Shown: positions 41,932 to 49,465 of the stretch, piece by piece
Layout of the letters: every line of letters begins with the position of its first letter
Position numbering within the stretch: position 1 is the first letter of the stretch
Source of the DNA: Bacteroidales bacterium
GTDB taxonomy: Bacteria > Bacteroidota > Bacteroidia > Bacteroidales > UBA932
Assembly (NCBI GenBank): GCA_017446775.1
Contig: JAFSQE010000033.1
Coordinates: forward strand, 1-64,000
Reading direction: 5' to 3'
DNA length: 64,000 bases
Position numbers and translations under genes: made by a program
Notes under the pieces: generated by a model
Database searches by the model: none
The model's input: the letters and a program-made list of their open reading frames with translations, nothing else
Told to the model about the DNA's origin: nothing

Positions 41932-42831
41932 ATGAAGGATGATATCGTCGTTATTAACAGTATTGCTGATTATTGCAAGTGGTGCGGATTCGAGGCGTTG
42001 AACCCGCTTTATACCATTGTCGATATGAGCGACCGTTCCAAGACTTATCCTGACACAAAAGTTAATCTTGGATTGTTTGCAATCTGGCTTGCGCGAGGAG
42101 AGGGCTATAGCATTGGTTATGGCATGGGAACCTACGATTATAAGGATGGTGAGGTCGTCTGTTTCGCCCCTGGGCAGGTTGCACAGATCGATATCTTCGA
42201 CCGATCTGCCGATAGCTCTATTGGATTGGTGTTTCACCACGATTTGCTCCTAGGTACACCCCTGGGGGCCAAGATATCTCACTATTCATTCTTCTCTTAC
42301 GGCCAAAATGAGTCGCTGAGCCTAAGCCCGATCGAGGAGATACAGTATATGAGTATCCTCAATGTCATTGGCGCAAGTTCGTCAGATTCTGTCTCTTCAC
42401 AACACCGTCTTGAAATATGTGCCCACATAGAATCCCTGCTTGATTTATGTCAGCAAAGCTATGAGCGGCACAGCGCCAGAAGTAAAGAGAACGAAGATTT
42501 GTTGTCCAGATTTGAGTTAGTCCTTAATAAGTATTTCAAAGAAGGTCGCGCCGAGCAAGAAGGGTTCCCAACGGTGTCTTTTCTATCAGACAGTTTGAAT
42601 CTCTCTCCCGGGTACTACGGCTCCCTTATTAAAAAAGAGACTGGCCTGACGGTACGCCAGTACATCAAGTACAAAATCATTGTCATTGCGAAACTGGAGT
42701 TGCTTGGCAGTACACTGCCGGTGTCCGAAATAGCCCGCAAGGTTGGATTCATTTACCCTCAGCATTTCTCCCGCCTTTTCAAGACAATTGTCGGGATGTA
42801 CCCCGACGCTTACCGTAAAAGATTTCGATAG
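41932..42831 (+). CDS. AraC-family transcriptional regulator
   Basis: 299 residues from MKDDIVVINSIADYCKWCG, the usual beginning of this Bacteroidetes AraC subgroup (upstream in-frame codons run into the GTGACC repeats). The N-terminal part is a cupin-like sensor; the C-terminal ~90 residues hold two helix-turn-helix units (LSPGYYGSLIKKETGLTVRQYI and SEIARKVGFIYPQHFSRLFKTIVG). A flavodoxin gene follows 15 bases downstream and is its likely target. A TATTTTTG box at 41920-41927 lies four bases before the ATG. The base composition is visibly more AT-rich than neighbours. Confidence 0.9.
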   Translation: MKDDIVVINSIADYCKWCGFEALNPLYTIVDMSDRSKTYPDTKVNLGLFAIWLARGEGYSIGYGMGTYDYKDGEVVCFAPGQVAQIDIFDRSADSSIGLVFHHDLLLGTPLGAKISHYSFFSYGQNESLSLSPIEEIQYMSILNVIGASSSDSVSSQHRLEICAHIESLLDLCQQSYERHSARSKENEDLLSRFELVLNKYFKEGRAEQEGFPTVSFLSDSLNLSPGYYGSLIKKETGLTVRQYIKYKIIVIAKLELLGSTLPVSEIARKVGFIYPQHFSRLFKTIVGMYPDAYRKRFR

Positions 42832-42846
42832 TTTCAATAGTACTAT

Positions 42847-43434
42847 ATGAAAAAGCTTATAATTACAATAATGCTAGTGCTAGCCTTCATAGGCTGCGCA
42901 GGACAGAACAAGACAAAAGAAGATAAGGATATGAACGCAATCGTGATTTTCTTCTCTCACGCCGGGGAGAATTACGCAGTCGGCAATATTGATGTTGGCA
43001 ATACCAAGATTGTGGCTGATTATATCTCTGAATTAACTGGCGCAGACCAGTTCGAGATTGTGGCCGAGAAGGACTACGATATGCCCTACAACAAGCTTAT
43101 CCAGGTTGCCAAAGAAGAGGCCAATAACGGTGAACTGCCGGCCTACAAGGGCGATATTGACGTATCTAAATACGACACTATCTTCATCGGTGGTCCCATC
43201 TGGTGGGGCACCTATCCCCAGGTGATGTTCACCTTCTTCCGGGACCACGACCTGAATGGTAAAACCATCATTCCGTTTGTTACCCACGAGGGTAGCGGAC
43301 TCGCTTCCACGGTCTCCGACATCAAGAAGGCCTGGCCCAATGCCACTGTGAAGAACGGCTTCGCTATCTATGGCCACGAAGTCCGCAGCGGCAAGGCCAA
43401 GGTGGAGAAGTGGATTAAAGGATTGGAACTGTAA
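42847..43434 (+). CDS. Flavodoxin-family protein with lipoprotein signal
   Basis: 195 residues. KKLIITIMLVLAFIGC is a good lipoprotein signal (Cys18), followed by a charged linker and a flavodoxin fold: IVIFFSHAGENYAVG (phosphate loop region), YDTIFIGGPIWWGTYP (isoalloxazine loop) and PFVTHEGSGLAST. A cytosolic start at Met30 (MNAIVIFF) is possible, but the signal seems too well formed to be chance. An extracytoplasmic flavodoxin is unusual. It is paired with an AraC regulator in a tRNA-bounded segment. Confidence 0.85.
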   Translation: MKKLIITIMLVLAFIGCAGQNKTKEDKDMNAIVIFFSHAGENYAVGNIDVGNTKIVADYISELTGADQFEIVAEKDYDMPYNKLIQVAKEEANNGELPAYKGDIDVSKYDTIFIGGPIWWGTYPQVMFTFFRDHDLNGKTIIPFVTHEGSGLASTVSDIKKAWPNATVKNGFAIYGHEVRSGKAKVEKWIKGLEL

Positions 43435-43462
43435 ATTCGGATTTATCGCTCTCCTGTTCTCT

Positions 43463-43486
43463 TTTGGTGACCAAATGGTGACCAAA
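43463..43486. repeat. Tandem TGGTGACCAAA units
   Basis: TTTGGTGACCAAA at 43463-43475 is a 13-bp palindrome with a central G; TGGTGACCAAA repeats immediately at 43476-43486, and a degenerate TGGTGATGA follows. The motif is shared with the repeats upstream of the AraC gene. Confidence 0.45.
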
Positions 43487-43502
43487 TCTGGTGATGAACA
43501 AG

Positions 43503-43535
43503 CCCTTCCCTGGGGGAAGGGTGTGGGATGGGGTA
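43503..43535. repeat. G/C-rich REP-like palindromic sequence
   Basis: CCCTTCCC-TGG-GGGAAGGG hairpin followed by GTGGGATGGGG, similar to 16-53, again a short distance 3' of a tRNA gene. Confidence 0.35.
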
Positions 43536-43551
43536 GGAAATAGGTGCCGTC

Positions 43552-43595
43552 AGGCACAAAAAGAGCAGCGAATATTCGCTGCTCTTTTTGTGCCT
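43552..43595. terminator. Long palindromic terminator of tRNA-Leu
   Basis: The two halves form a perfect 22-bp palindrome with no loop bases (core AAAAAGAGCAGCGAAT and its complement). The T-runs inside fit bidirectional termination. The last five bases are the 3' end of tRNA-Leu, so, as at tRNA-Ala, the inverted repeat copies part of the tRNA. Confidence 0.75.
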
Positions 43596-43675
43596 CGGGC
43601 GGGAATCGAACCCGCACGGCCTTTTCGGGCCAAGGGATTTTAAGTCCCTCGTGTCTACCATTCCACCACCAAGGC
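43591..43675 (-). tRNA. tRNA-Leu(UAA)
   Basis: The reverse complement begins GCCTTGGTGGTGGAATGG, has anticodon arm GGGAC-TTAAAAT-CCC (anticodon UAA), a class II variable arm (TGGCCCGAAAAGGCCG), T-arm GGGTTCGATTCCC and acceptor CCGAGGC followed by A. Length 85 nt, no encoded CCA. A perfect -7 box lies at 43688-43695. Its 3' end is duplicated at 41689. Confidence 0.96.
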
Positions 43676-43687
43676 CTAGTGTAGGCG

Positions 43688-43695
43688 CAAAGGTA
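43688..43695 (-). promoter_or_regulatory. -7 box TACCTTTG for tRNA-Leu
   Basis: Perfect TAnnTTTG, 12 bases upstream of the mature tRNA 5' end. Confidence 0.65.
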
Positions 43696-43742
43696 ATACT
43701 TTTCTTTGGCTTTTGGAAAAAGGTTTCTAATTTTACAAGGTT

Positions 43743-45758
43743 ATGAATAAACGACTACTGATATTGCTGCTGGCGCTCTTACCCATTTCGCTGGCGGCCG
43801 ACGAGGGGATGTGGATGGTGAACGCCATCTCCCGAGCACTGGAAGCAAACATGCAAAAGGCCGGATGCCAGTTAAGCGCCGGCGAAATCTATAACGAAGA
43901 GAAGGTCTCGCTCAGCGACGCGATTGTCTCACTGGACTTTGGCTGCACCGGCAGCATGGTGTCGCCCGATGGCCTGCTTATCACCAATCACCACTGCGCC
44001 TATAGTGACGTGCACGAACTGAGTACGGCAGAACACAACTATCTGGAAGAGGGTTTCTGGGCGCTGGGCCGCAGCGAAGAGATACCGATTCCCGGCAAGA
44101 AGGCTTACTTTCTGAAGCGGGTTGTGGATGTCACCGACGAGGTGGCGGCACTGTCCGATGAACTTCAGATACAGGGCAAACCGTTTGGCATGCGCAAGTT
44201 AAGTTACGTTCTGGAGAGTCGCTATGCCAAACAGACCGGCCTGGAGGCGGCCCTGAGTTCTATGTGGTCGGGCTCCAGGTATTACATGGCGCTCTATGAA
44301 GTCTATTCCGACCTGCGCCTGGTGGCTGCGCCGCCCGTAAGCATTGCCGCCTTCGGTGGCGACGAAGACAACTGGGAGTGGCCGCAGCACAAGTGCGATT
44401 TTGCCCTGTACCGCATATACGCCGGCAAGGACGGCAAACCGGCCGCGTATTCTCCCGACAATGTGCCCCTCTCGCCCAGGCGCTATCTTACAATCAGCAC
44501 AAAAGGATATGAGCCGGGCGATTATGCGATGGTGATGGGCTATCCCGGCCGCACAGAGCGCTACAGCGCATCTTCCAAGGTACGTCATGCCACAGAGGTC
44601 TCGCTGCCCATATCCAACCTCACCCGCGCCGCGCAGATGGAGATTATCCGCCGCCATATGGATGCCGACCCCGCCGTAAGGCTGAAGTATTCCGACTACT
44701 TCTTCTCGCTGAGCAACGTGCAGGAGCTGCAGGAGGGCGAGGTGGAGTGCTGCCGACGCTTTGGCGTTGCCGATGCCTTAAGGCAGATGGAGGCCGGTAT
44801 CCCGGCTCTGGATTCGCTGGTGCCGGTCCTTGACAGGCAGTATGTGGCCATAACAAAGGCCGATCAAGACCGCGCCTGGTATCGTGAGACACTGATTCGC
44901 GGCACCCGCATCGCGCGAATTGCAACCCGCCTGCATTCCCTGCGGCACAAGCACGAACCAGAACGCGAGGCGCAGGTGCACGAAACCAACAGGCAGGAAT
45001 ACGAACAGCTGGACCTTGAAGTAGAGAAGGATCTGTTCCGATACAGCGTCGCACAATACTACCAGCATGTAGACAGCACCTACTGGGGCCCATTCCAGAA
45101 AGAGCTCAAGGCGCAGTTTGGAGGCGATTACGATGCCCTTTGCGAATCGATATGGGTAGACCGCCCGATGACAGAAGAAGATGGCGTGTTCCGCTTCCTT
45201 ACCGACGTGAGCATAGTGGAGTTCAACCGCGCCGTGGACAATGCTCAGAAGGATGCCCCGACTGGCAACCTCAACCGGGATTACACCCGCGCCCTGTATC
45301 AATACCGCCTGCAGAACAACATCCCGCAGTATCCTGATGCCAACAGCACCATGCGCCTGACCTTCGGCACGGTTAAGGGGTACTCCCCCCGCGACGGCGT
45401 TGTGGGGCTGCACAAGAGCACCCACAAGGGAATATTGGCAAAGAGCAATCCCGCCAACTACGATTTCTGCCTCAAACCCGAATGGGAGAACCTCCTTAAA
45501 GCGGAGTCTGTCCCCATGGGCGTAAACTTTCTCACAAACAACGATATCACTGGCGGCAACTCGGGCAGTCCGGTGCTTAACGCGCAGGGCGAGATAATAG
45601 GTCTGGCGTTTGACGGTAACAAAGAGTCGCTTGCATCCAATTATTATTTCACGGAACCCACCAACCGTTGTGTATGTGTGGATATCCGCTTTGTACTCTG
45701 GACATTGCGCAACTACGCCGGCATGGGTTACATCGTAGACGAAATCACCACCAAATAA
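43743..45758 (+). CDS. S46-family dipeptidyl-peptidase (DPP7/DPP11 type)
   Basis: 671 residues with signal peptide (LPISLAADEGMW). The catalytic elements are ITNHHC (His83/84 region), GDEDNWEWP and TGGNSGSPV (Ser607). S46 enzymes release dipeptides from the N-terminus of oligopeptides in the periplasm of Bacteroidetes. The residues that would separate DPP7 from DPP11 specificity (near VDIRFVLWTLRNYAG) do not let me choose. It is co-directional with galM 12 bases downstream. Confidence 0.93.
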   Translation: MNKRLLILLLALLPISLAADEGMWMVNAISRALEANMQKAGCQLSAGEIYNEEKVSLSDAIVSLDFGCTGSMVSPDGLLITNHHCAYSDVHELSTAEHNYLEEGFWALGRSEEIPIPGKKAYFLKRVVDVTDEVAALSDELQIQGKPFGMRKLSYVLESRYAKQTGLEAALSSMWSGSRYYMALYEVYSDLRLVAAPPVSIAAFGGDEDNWEWPQHKCDFALYRIYAGKDGKPAAYSPDNVPLSPRRYLTISTKGYEPGDYAMVMGYPGRTERYSASSKVRHATEVSLPISNLTRAAQMEIIRRHMDADPAVRLKYSDYFFSLSNVQELQEGEVECCRRFGVADALRQMEAGIPALDSLVPVLDRQYVAITKADQDRAWYRETLIRGTRIARIATRLHSLRHKHEPEREAQVHETNRQEYEQLDLEVEKDLFRYSVAQYYQHVDSTYWGPFQKELKAQFGGDYDALCESIWVDRPMTEEDGVFRFLTDVSIVEFNRAVDNAQKDAPTGNLNRDYTRALYQYRLQNNIPQYPDANSTMRLTFGTVKGYSPRDGVVGLHKSTHKGILAKSNPANYDFCLKPEWENLLKAESVPMGVNFLTNNDITGGNSGSPVLNAQGEIIGLAFDGNKESLASNYYFTEPTNRCVCVDIRFVLWTLRNYAGMGYIVDEITTK

Positions 45759-45770
45759 ATACCGACAACC

Positions 45771-46907
45771 ATGAAAAATATCGTCCTGACAGCCCTGGCC
45801 GCACTGCTTGTGGTCGGCTGCTCGCCCAGGCAGAGCCGCATCACAGTCTCAGGCCTTGACCCGGCCCGTTTCGACAGCACCTACAACGACCTCCCGGTGG
45901 CACTGTACACCCTTAAAAACGATGCGGGGATGGAGGTGTGCATCACCAACTTTGGCGGGCGAATCGTATCGATAGCAGTTCCCGACAGGAATGGTGCGAT
46001 GTGCGACGTGGTGCTTGGCTTCGACAATATCGCCGATTATTTCCCCGAGAACAATTCGTCTAACTTCGGGGCGGTGATAGGGCGCTACGGCAACCGCATC
46101 GATCAGGGGCGCATAACAATCGACGGTGAGACCTACCAGCTGCCGCGCAACAACTACGGACACTGCCTGCACGGCGGCGACAATGGCTGGCACTATCGCG
46201 TTTTCGAGGTTGTCGAGGCCGATGAAAGCCACATCAGGCTGGCGCTGGAGTCACCTGACGGCGATGCCGGTTTCCCCGGTACTGTTAAGGCGGCCGTGAC
46301 CTATACCCTTACAGACGTCAATGCCCTGGACATAGCTTACGAAGCCACCTCCGACGCCCCCACGGTGATAAACATGACCAACCACTCATATTTCAACCTC
46401 TCCGGCGACCCCGACAACCATACGATTCTGGACGATTATCTTACAATAAACGCATCCGGCTTCACCCCGATAGACGATACGTTCATGACTTCCGGCGAGA
46501 TTGCAAAGCTCGAGGGGACTCCGTTTGACTTCCGCACCCCGCACCTGATCGGAGAAAGGATAGATGCCGACAGCGAACAGCTGCGCAACGGCCACGGCTA
46601 CGACCATAACTGGGTGCTGGACACAGGCGGTGACATCACGGCAGAGGCGGCAGAACTGTACTGCCCCGCCACCGGCATAGACATGAAGGTTTATACCACG
46701 GAACCTGGCCTCCAGGTATATGTGGGCAACTTTCTTGACGGCAGCGTGAAGGGTAAGAAAGGCATCTGCTACCAGCTGCGCACAGCCATCTGCATGGAGA
46801 CGCAGCACTATCCCGATTCGCCCAATAAGCCGCAGTGGCCATCTGTTGAGCTGCGCCCCGGCGATACATACCGCAGCCACAGCATCTACGCTTTCTGTGT
46901 GAAATAG
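45771..46907 (+). CDS. galM: Aldose 1-epimerase lipoprotein
   Basis: 378 residues. The lipobox LLVVGC (Cys17) places it on the cell envelope. GalM landmarks: GRYGNRIDQGRI, HCLHGGDNGWHYRVF, NMTNHSYFNLSGD (catalytic His) and a C-terminal ETQHYPDSPNKP. It interconverts sugar anomers, probably during glycan uptake. The stop codon directly abuts the stop of convergent purN with no spacer. Confidence 0.93.
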   Translation: MKNIVLTALAALLVVGCSPRQSRITVSGLDPARFDSTYNDLPVALYTLKNDAGMEVCITNFGGRIVSIAVPDRNGAMCDVVLGFDNIADYFPENNSSNFGAVIGRYGNRIDQGRITIDGETYQLPRNNYGHCLHGGDNGWHYRVFEVVEADESHIRLALESPDGDAGFPGTVKAAVTYTLTDVNALDIAYEATSDAPTVINMTNHSYFNLSGDPDNHTILDDYLTINASGFTPIDDTFMTSGEIAKLEGTPFDFRTPHLIGERIDADSEQLRNGHGYDHNWVLDTGGDITAEAAELYCPATGIDMKVYTTEPGLQVYVGNFLDGSVKGKKGICYQLRTAICMETQHYPDSPNKPQWPSVELRPGDTYRSHSIYAFCVK

Positions 46908-47483
46908 TTAATTCTTGAGAAGAGTGCTCAGGTAGCCATCCACCACCTCGGGGAAGTGCTCCTGTTCCAGGAGATGGATCTTGGCGGCAATGTCAAGGGC
47001 GGTGTCGCACGGCAGCACTTCGCAGCGCGCCTGGAAGAGCGTCCTGCCGTGGTCGTACTGCTCGTCTACCAGATGTATCGTGATGCCGGTCTCGGCTTCA
47101 CCGGCCGCCACCACCGCCTCGTGTACATGCATCCCGTGCATTCCCTTACCGCCGTATTTGGGCAGCAGGGCGGGGTGGATGTTGATTATCCTCCCGGGAT
47201 AGGCCTGCACGATTGCCGGGGGTACCATCATCAGAAAGCCCGCCAGAATCAGCGCCCACGCATCGTATTTTTCGAGCAGGGAGGTCACGCGCCCGCCCCA
47301 GAGGTCGTCTTTTGTAAAGACTTCTGCAGGGACACCCAGCCTTGCGGCGCGCTGCAGCACAAAGGCGTCGGGCCTGTTGCAGAACACGGCGGCAATCCTG
47401 AGCTGCGGGGAGTCTTTGAAATAGTCGATCAGGTTCTCGGCATTGGTGCCGCTGCCGGAGGCGAAAATTATAATGTTTTTCAT
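46908..47483 (-). CDS. purN: Phosphoribosylglycinamide formyltransferase
   Basis: 191 residues. Motifs: IFASGSGTNAENLIDYF (nucleotide site), INIHPALLPKYGGKGMHGMHVHEAV (catalytic Asn/His region) and TGITIHLVDEQYDHG (folate site). PurN transfers formyl from 10-formyl-THF in purine synthesis. A perfect -7 box ends five bases before the ATG, so transcription may begin at the start codon. Confidence 0.95.
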   Translation of the reverse strand: MKNIIIFASGSGTNAENLIDYFKDSPQLRIAAVFCNRPDAFVLQRAARLGVPAEVFTKDDLWGGRVTSLLEKYDAWALILAGFLMMVPPAIVQAYPGRIINIHPALLPKYGGKGMHGMHVHEAVVAAGEAETGITIHLVDEQYDHGRTLFQARCEVLPCDTALDIAAKIHLLEQEHFPEVVDGYLSTLLKN

Positions 47484-47488
47484 GACCC

Positions 47489-47496
47489 CAAAGTTA
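47489..47496 (-). promoter_or_regulatory. -7 box TAACTTTG for purN
   Basis: Perfect TAnnTTTG ending five bases before ATG 47483; predicts a leaderless or nearly leaderless transcript. Confidence 0.55.
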
Positions 47497-47535
47497 GCAA
47501 AACCGGGCGGATTTGCTAATCCGGAAAAAATGCAT

Positions 47536-47543
47536 TAACTTTG
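47536..47543 (+). promoter_or_regulatory. Promoter of acpP-fabF (TTTG ... TAACTTTG)
   Basis: -7 box TAACTTTG with TTTG at 47512-47515, 20 bases apart: the best complete Bacteroidetes promoter in the window. The leader to ATG 47607 is about 60 nt and AT-rich, which fits a highly expressed gene. Confidence 0.75.
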
Positions 47544-47606
47544 CATCCAATTTTGCCGGAAAAGACAATACAAACAGATAACTATTAACTAATTAACAAA
47601 AACAAC

Positions 47607-47849
47607 ATGGAAGACATCGCTTCAAAAGTTAGCCGCATCATAGCAGATAAGCTGGGTCTTGATCCGAGTGAGGTTCGTCCCGAAGCTACACTCACCGGTG
47701 ACCTTGGTGCAGACTCTCTTGATACTGTTGAACTCATTATGGAGTTTGAGACTGTTTTCAAAATTGACATCCCCGACAATATCGCAGAGAAAATATCCAC
47801 CGTTGGTGATGCTATCAAATTCATAGAAGATAACCTTCAAGCTGAGTAA
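47607..47849 (+). CDS. acpP: Acyl carrier protein (housekeeping copy)
   Basis: 80 residues, [23 protein letters not shown]..., with GADSLDTVE (phosphopantetheine on Ser37). It has the usual acidic ACP composition. It lies two bases before fabF and behind a strong promoter, so this is probably the ACP for de novo fatty acid synthesis, in contrast to the divergent copy at 7705. Confidence 0.97.
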   Translation: MEDIASKVSRIIADKLGLDPSEVRPEATLTGDLGADSLDTVELIMEFETVFKIDIPDNIAEKISTVGDAIKFIEDNLQAE

Positions 47850-47851
47850 CA

Positions 47852-49099
47852 ATGCAGTTGAAAAGAGTCGTTGTAACCGGCATCGGTACGATTAACCCGA
47901 TCGGAAACGATGTTCCCGGCTTTTTCAAGTCCCTGGACGAAGGAAAAAGCGGTGCTTCTGCCATTACCCGGTTCGACTGTTCTCTTTTCAAGACGCGCTT
48001 TGCATGTCAGGTTTCTGACTTCGACATAACTTCTTACGGCTTCACCACAAAGGACGCCAAGAAGTGCGACAGATTCTCCCAGATGGCCCTGGTCGCTGCA
48101 AAAGAGGCAATAGAGGATTGCGGGATGGATTTGGAGTCGGTCGATAAAGACCGTGTCGGCGTGGTGGTGAGTTCCGGTGTCGGTGGTCTGGAAACCATAT
48201 TGACAGAAGCTGAGGACTATATCCCGGGTGAACCCCCGAGATATAGTCCTTTTTTAATTCCAAAAATCATCACAGATATAGCTGCGGGGCATATCTCCAT
48301 TCAATATGGGTTCCGCGGCCCCAACTTTGCCTATACCGCTGCCTGCTCTACAAGCGCGGTCTCCATCGCGGCAGGTGCCCAGTTTATCGAGACCGGGCGT
48401 GCCGATGTCATGATAGTTGGCGGGTCTGAAGCCCCTATCTGGGATGCCGGTGTAGGCGGGTTCAACTCTATGCGGGCCCTCTCTACCCGTAACGATGACC
48501 CTTGCGGTGCTTCCCGGCCTTTTGATAATGGGCGCGACGGATTTGTGATGGCAGAAGGGGCAGGTGTGTTGGTGCTTGAAGAGAAAGAGCATGCAATTGC
48601 TCGCGGTGCACATATCTATGCAGAGCTGTTGGGCAGCGGCTTCAGTGCCGATGCCTACCACTTTACCGCTCCCGACCCGGAGGGTAAAGGCGCTGCGCTG
48701 TGCATGAGCAGGGCTCTTGCAGAGGCAAAGATCTCTCCAAAAGATATCGATTATATCAATACCCACGGCACCTCCACCCATCACGGAGATATCGCAGAGG
48801 TGATGGCAATCAAGAGCGTGTTTGGCGCAGATGCATCACATCCCAGTATAACCTCCACAAAATCGATGACAGGCCACCTTCTTGGTGCAGCCGGTGCTGT
48901 GGAGGCGATCGCCTGCATCCACTCGCTGCGCGACGGGATAATACCTCCCACTATCAACTTCGCAGAGGAGGATCCCGATATCGACTACAATCTCCATTTC
49001 GTGTTCAACTCTGCTGAGCGGCGCAAAGTCAATATCGCCCTTAGCAACAGCTTTGGCTTTGGCGGCCACAACTGCTGCCTGATCTTTGGCAAGATTTAA
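47852..49099 (+). CDS. fabF: 3-oxoacyl-ACP synthase II
   Basis: 415 residues. The KAS triad is visible: ACSTSAVS (Cys), NTHGTSTHHGD (His) and TGHLLGAAGAVEA (His), with the C-terminal SFGFGGHN. It elongates acyl-ACP. The TAA stop (49097-49099) is the first three bases of the 12-bp repeat that borders the 49.1-53.3 kb segment. Confidence 0.97.
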   Translation: MQLKRVVVTGIGTINPIGNDVPGFFKSLDEGKSGASAITRFDCSLFKTRFACQVSDFDITSYGFTTKDAKKCDRFSQMALVAAKEAIEDCGMDLESVDKDRVGVVVSSGVGGLETILTEAEDYIPGEPPRYSPFLIPKIITDIAAGHISIQYGFRGPNFAYTAACSTSAVSIAAGAQFIETGRADVMIVGGSEAPIWDAGVGGFNSMRALSTRNDDPCGASRPFDNGRDGFVMAEGAGVLVLEEKEHAIARGAHIYAELLGSGFSADAYHFTAPDPEGKGAALCMSRALAEAKISPKDIDYINTHGTSTHHGDIAEVMAIKSVFGADASHPSITSTKSMTGHLLGAAGAVEAIACIHSLRDGIIPPTINFAEEDPDIDYNLHFVFNSAERRKVNIALSNSFGFGGHNCCLIFGKI

Positions 49100-49108
49100 T
49101 ACGCAGTT
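49097..49108. repeat. Left 12-bp direct repeat TAATACGCAGTT
   Basis: Identical to 53295-53306, 4198 bp apart. It starts with the fabF stop codon. The right copy contains most of the guaD stop codon. Rejoining the two copies would give a simple fabF-guaD convergent junction. Confidence 0.7.
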
Positions 49109-49159
49109 CCGTAGGGCGTGTTGCCCAAGTGACTCACTGTTTGTTGCAGATAGAAAGTT

Positions 49160-49188
49160 ACCCGAGGTTCTCTTCGGGTTTTTGTTTT
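49160..49188 (+). terminator. Terminator after fabF
   Basis: Stem ACCCGA/TCGGGT with an 8-base loop, followed by TTTTGTTTT. It lies just inside the left direct repeat. Between it and 49207 I see nothing further. Confidence 0.65.
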
Positions 49189-49206
49189 ACAGGAGTACTG
49201 CATCTT

Positions 49207-49348
49207 CGCCAAACAGCCGCACACATGGCTGTTTGAGAATGGCATGAGAAGGTGAGATATGAGTCTGGGTATTCGATATAGGGTACTCGAGCACGTAACC
49301 TCGCCTTGTGTGACTACGTATCGTATGTTGCCGTGCGGCTGTTTGGCG
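49207..49348. repeat. Element A: 142-bp repeat with 16-bp terminal inverted arms
   Basis: The ends CGCCAAACAGCCGCAC and its exact complement can close a large hairpin. An internal alternative is CAAACAGCC with GGCTGTTTG at the left end. The core shares GAGAA-GG, TGAG, GAGTCTG, GATAT and GAGCACG blocks in order with element B (53117-53256). It lies 118 bp upstream of the HUH gene. It could be the DNA target of that protein or a structured RNA. Confidence 0.65.
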
Positions 49349-49409
49349 ATAATGCGGGCAGAATGAAAAAGATTTGGATAATCCGGTAGCAATACCCAAC
49401 TTTACGATA

Positions 49410-49417
49410 TACATTTG
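49410..49417 (+). promoter_or_regulatory. -7 box TACATTTG for the HUH/RAYT-like gene
   Basis: Perfect TAnnTTTG, 48 bases before ATG 49466. Confidence 0.55.
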
Positions 49418-49465
49418 ATCTAAAGTCATCGTATTGGTGGCGTAAGAATGGGGCGGAGGACAACG

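Noticed and set aside
47852-47855. Riboswitch or leader peptide between acpP and fabF
   Set aside because: The gap is only two bases.
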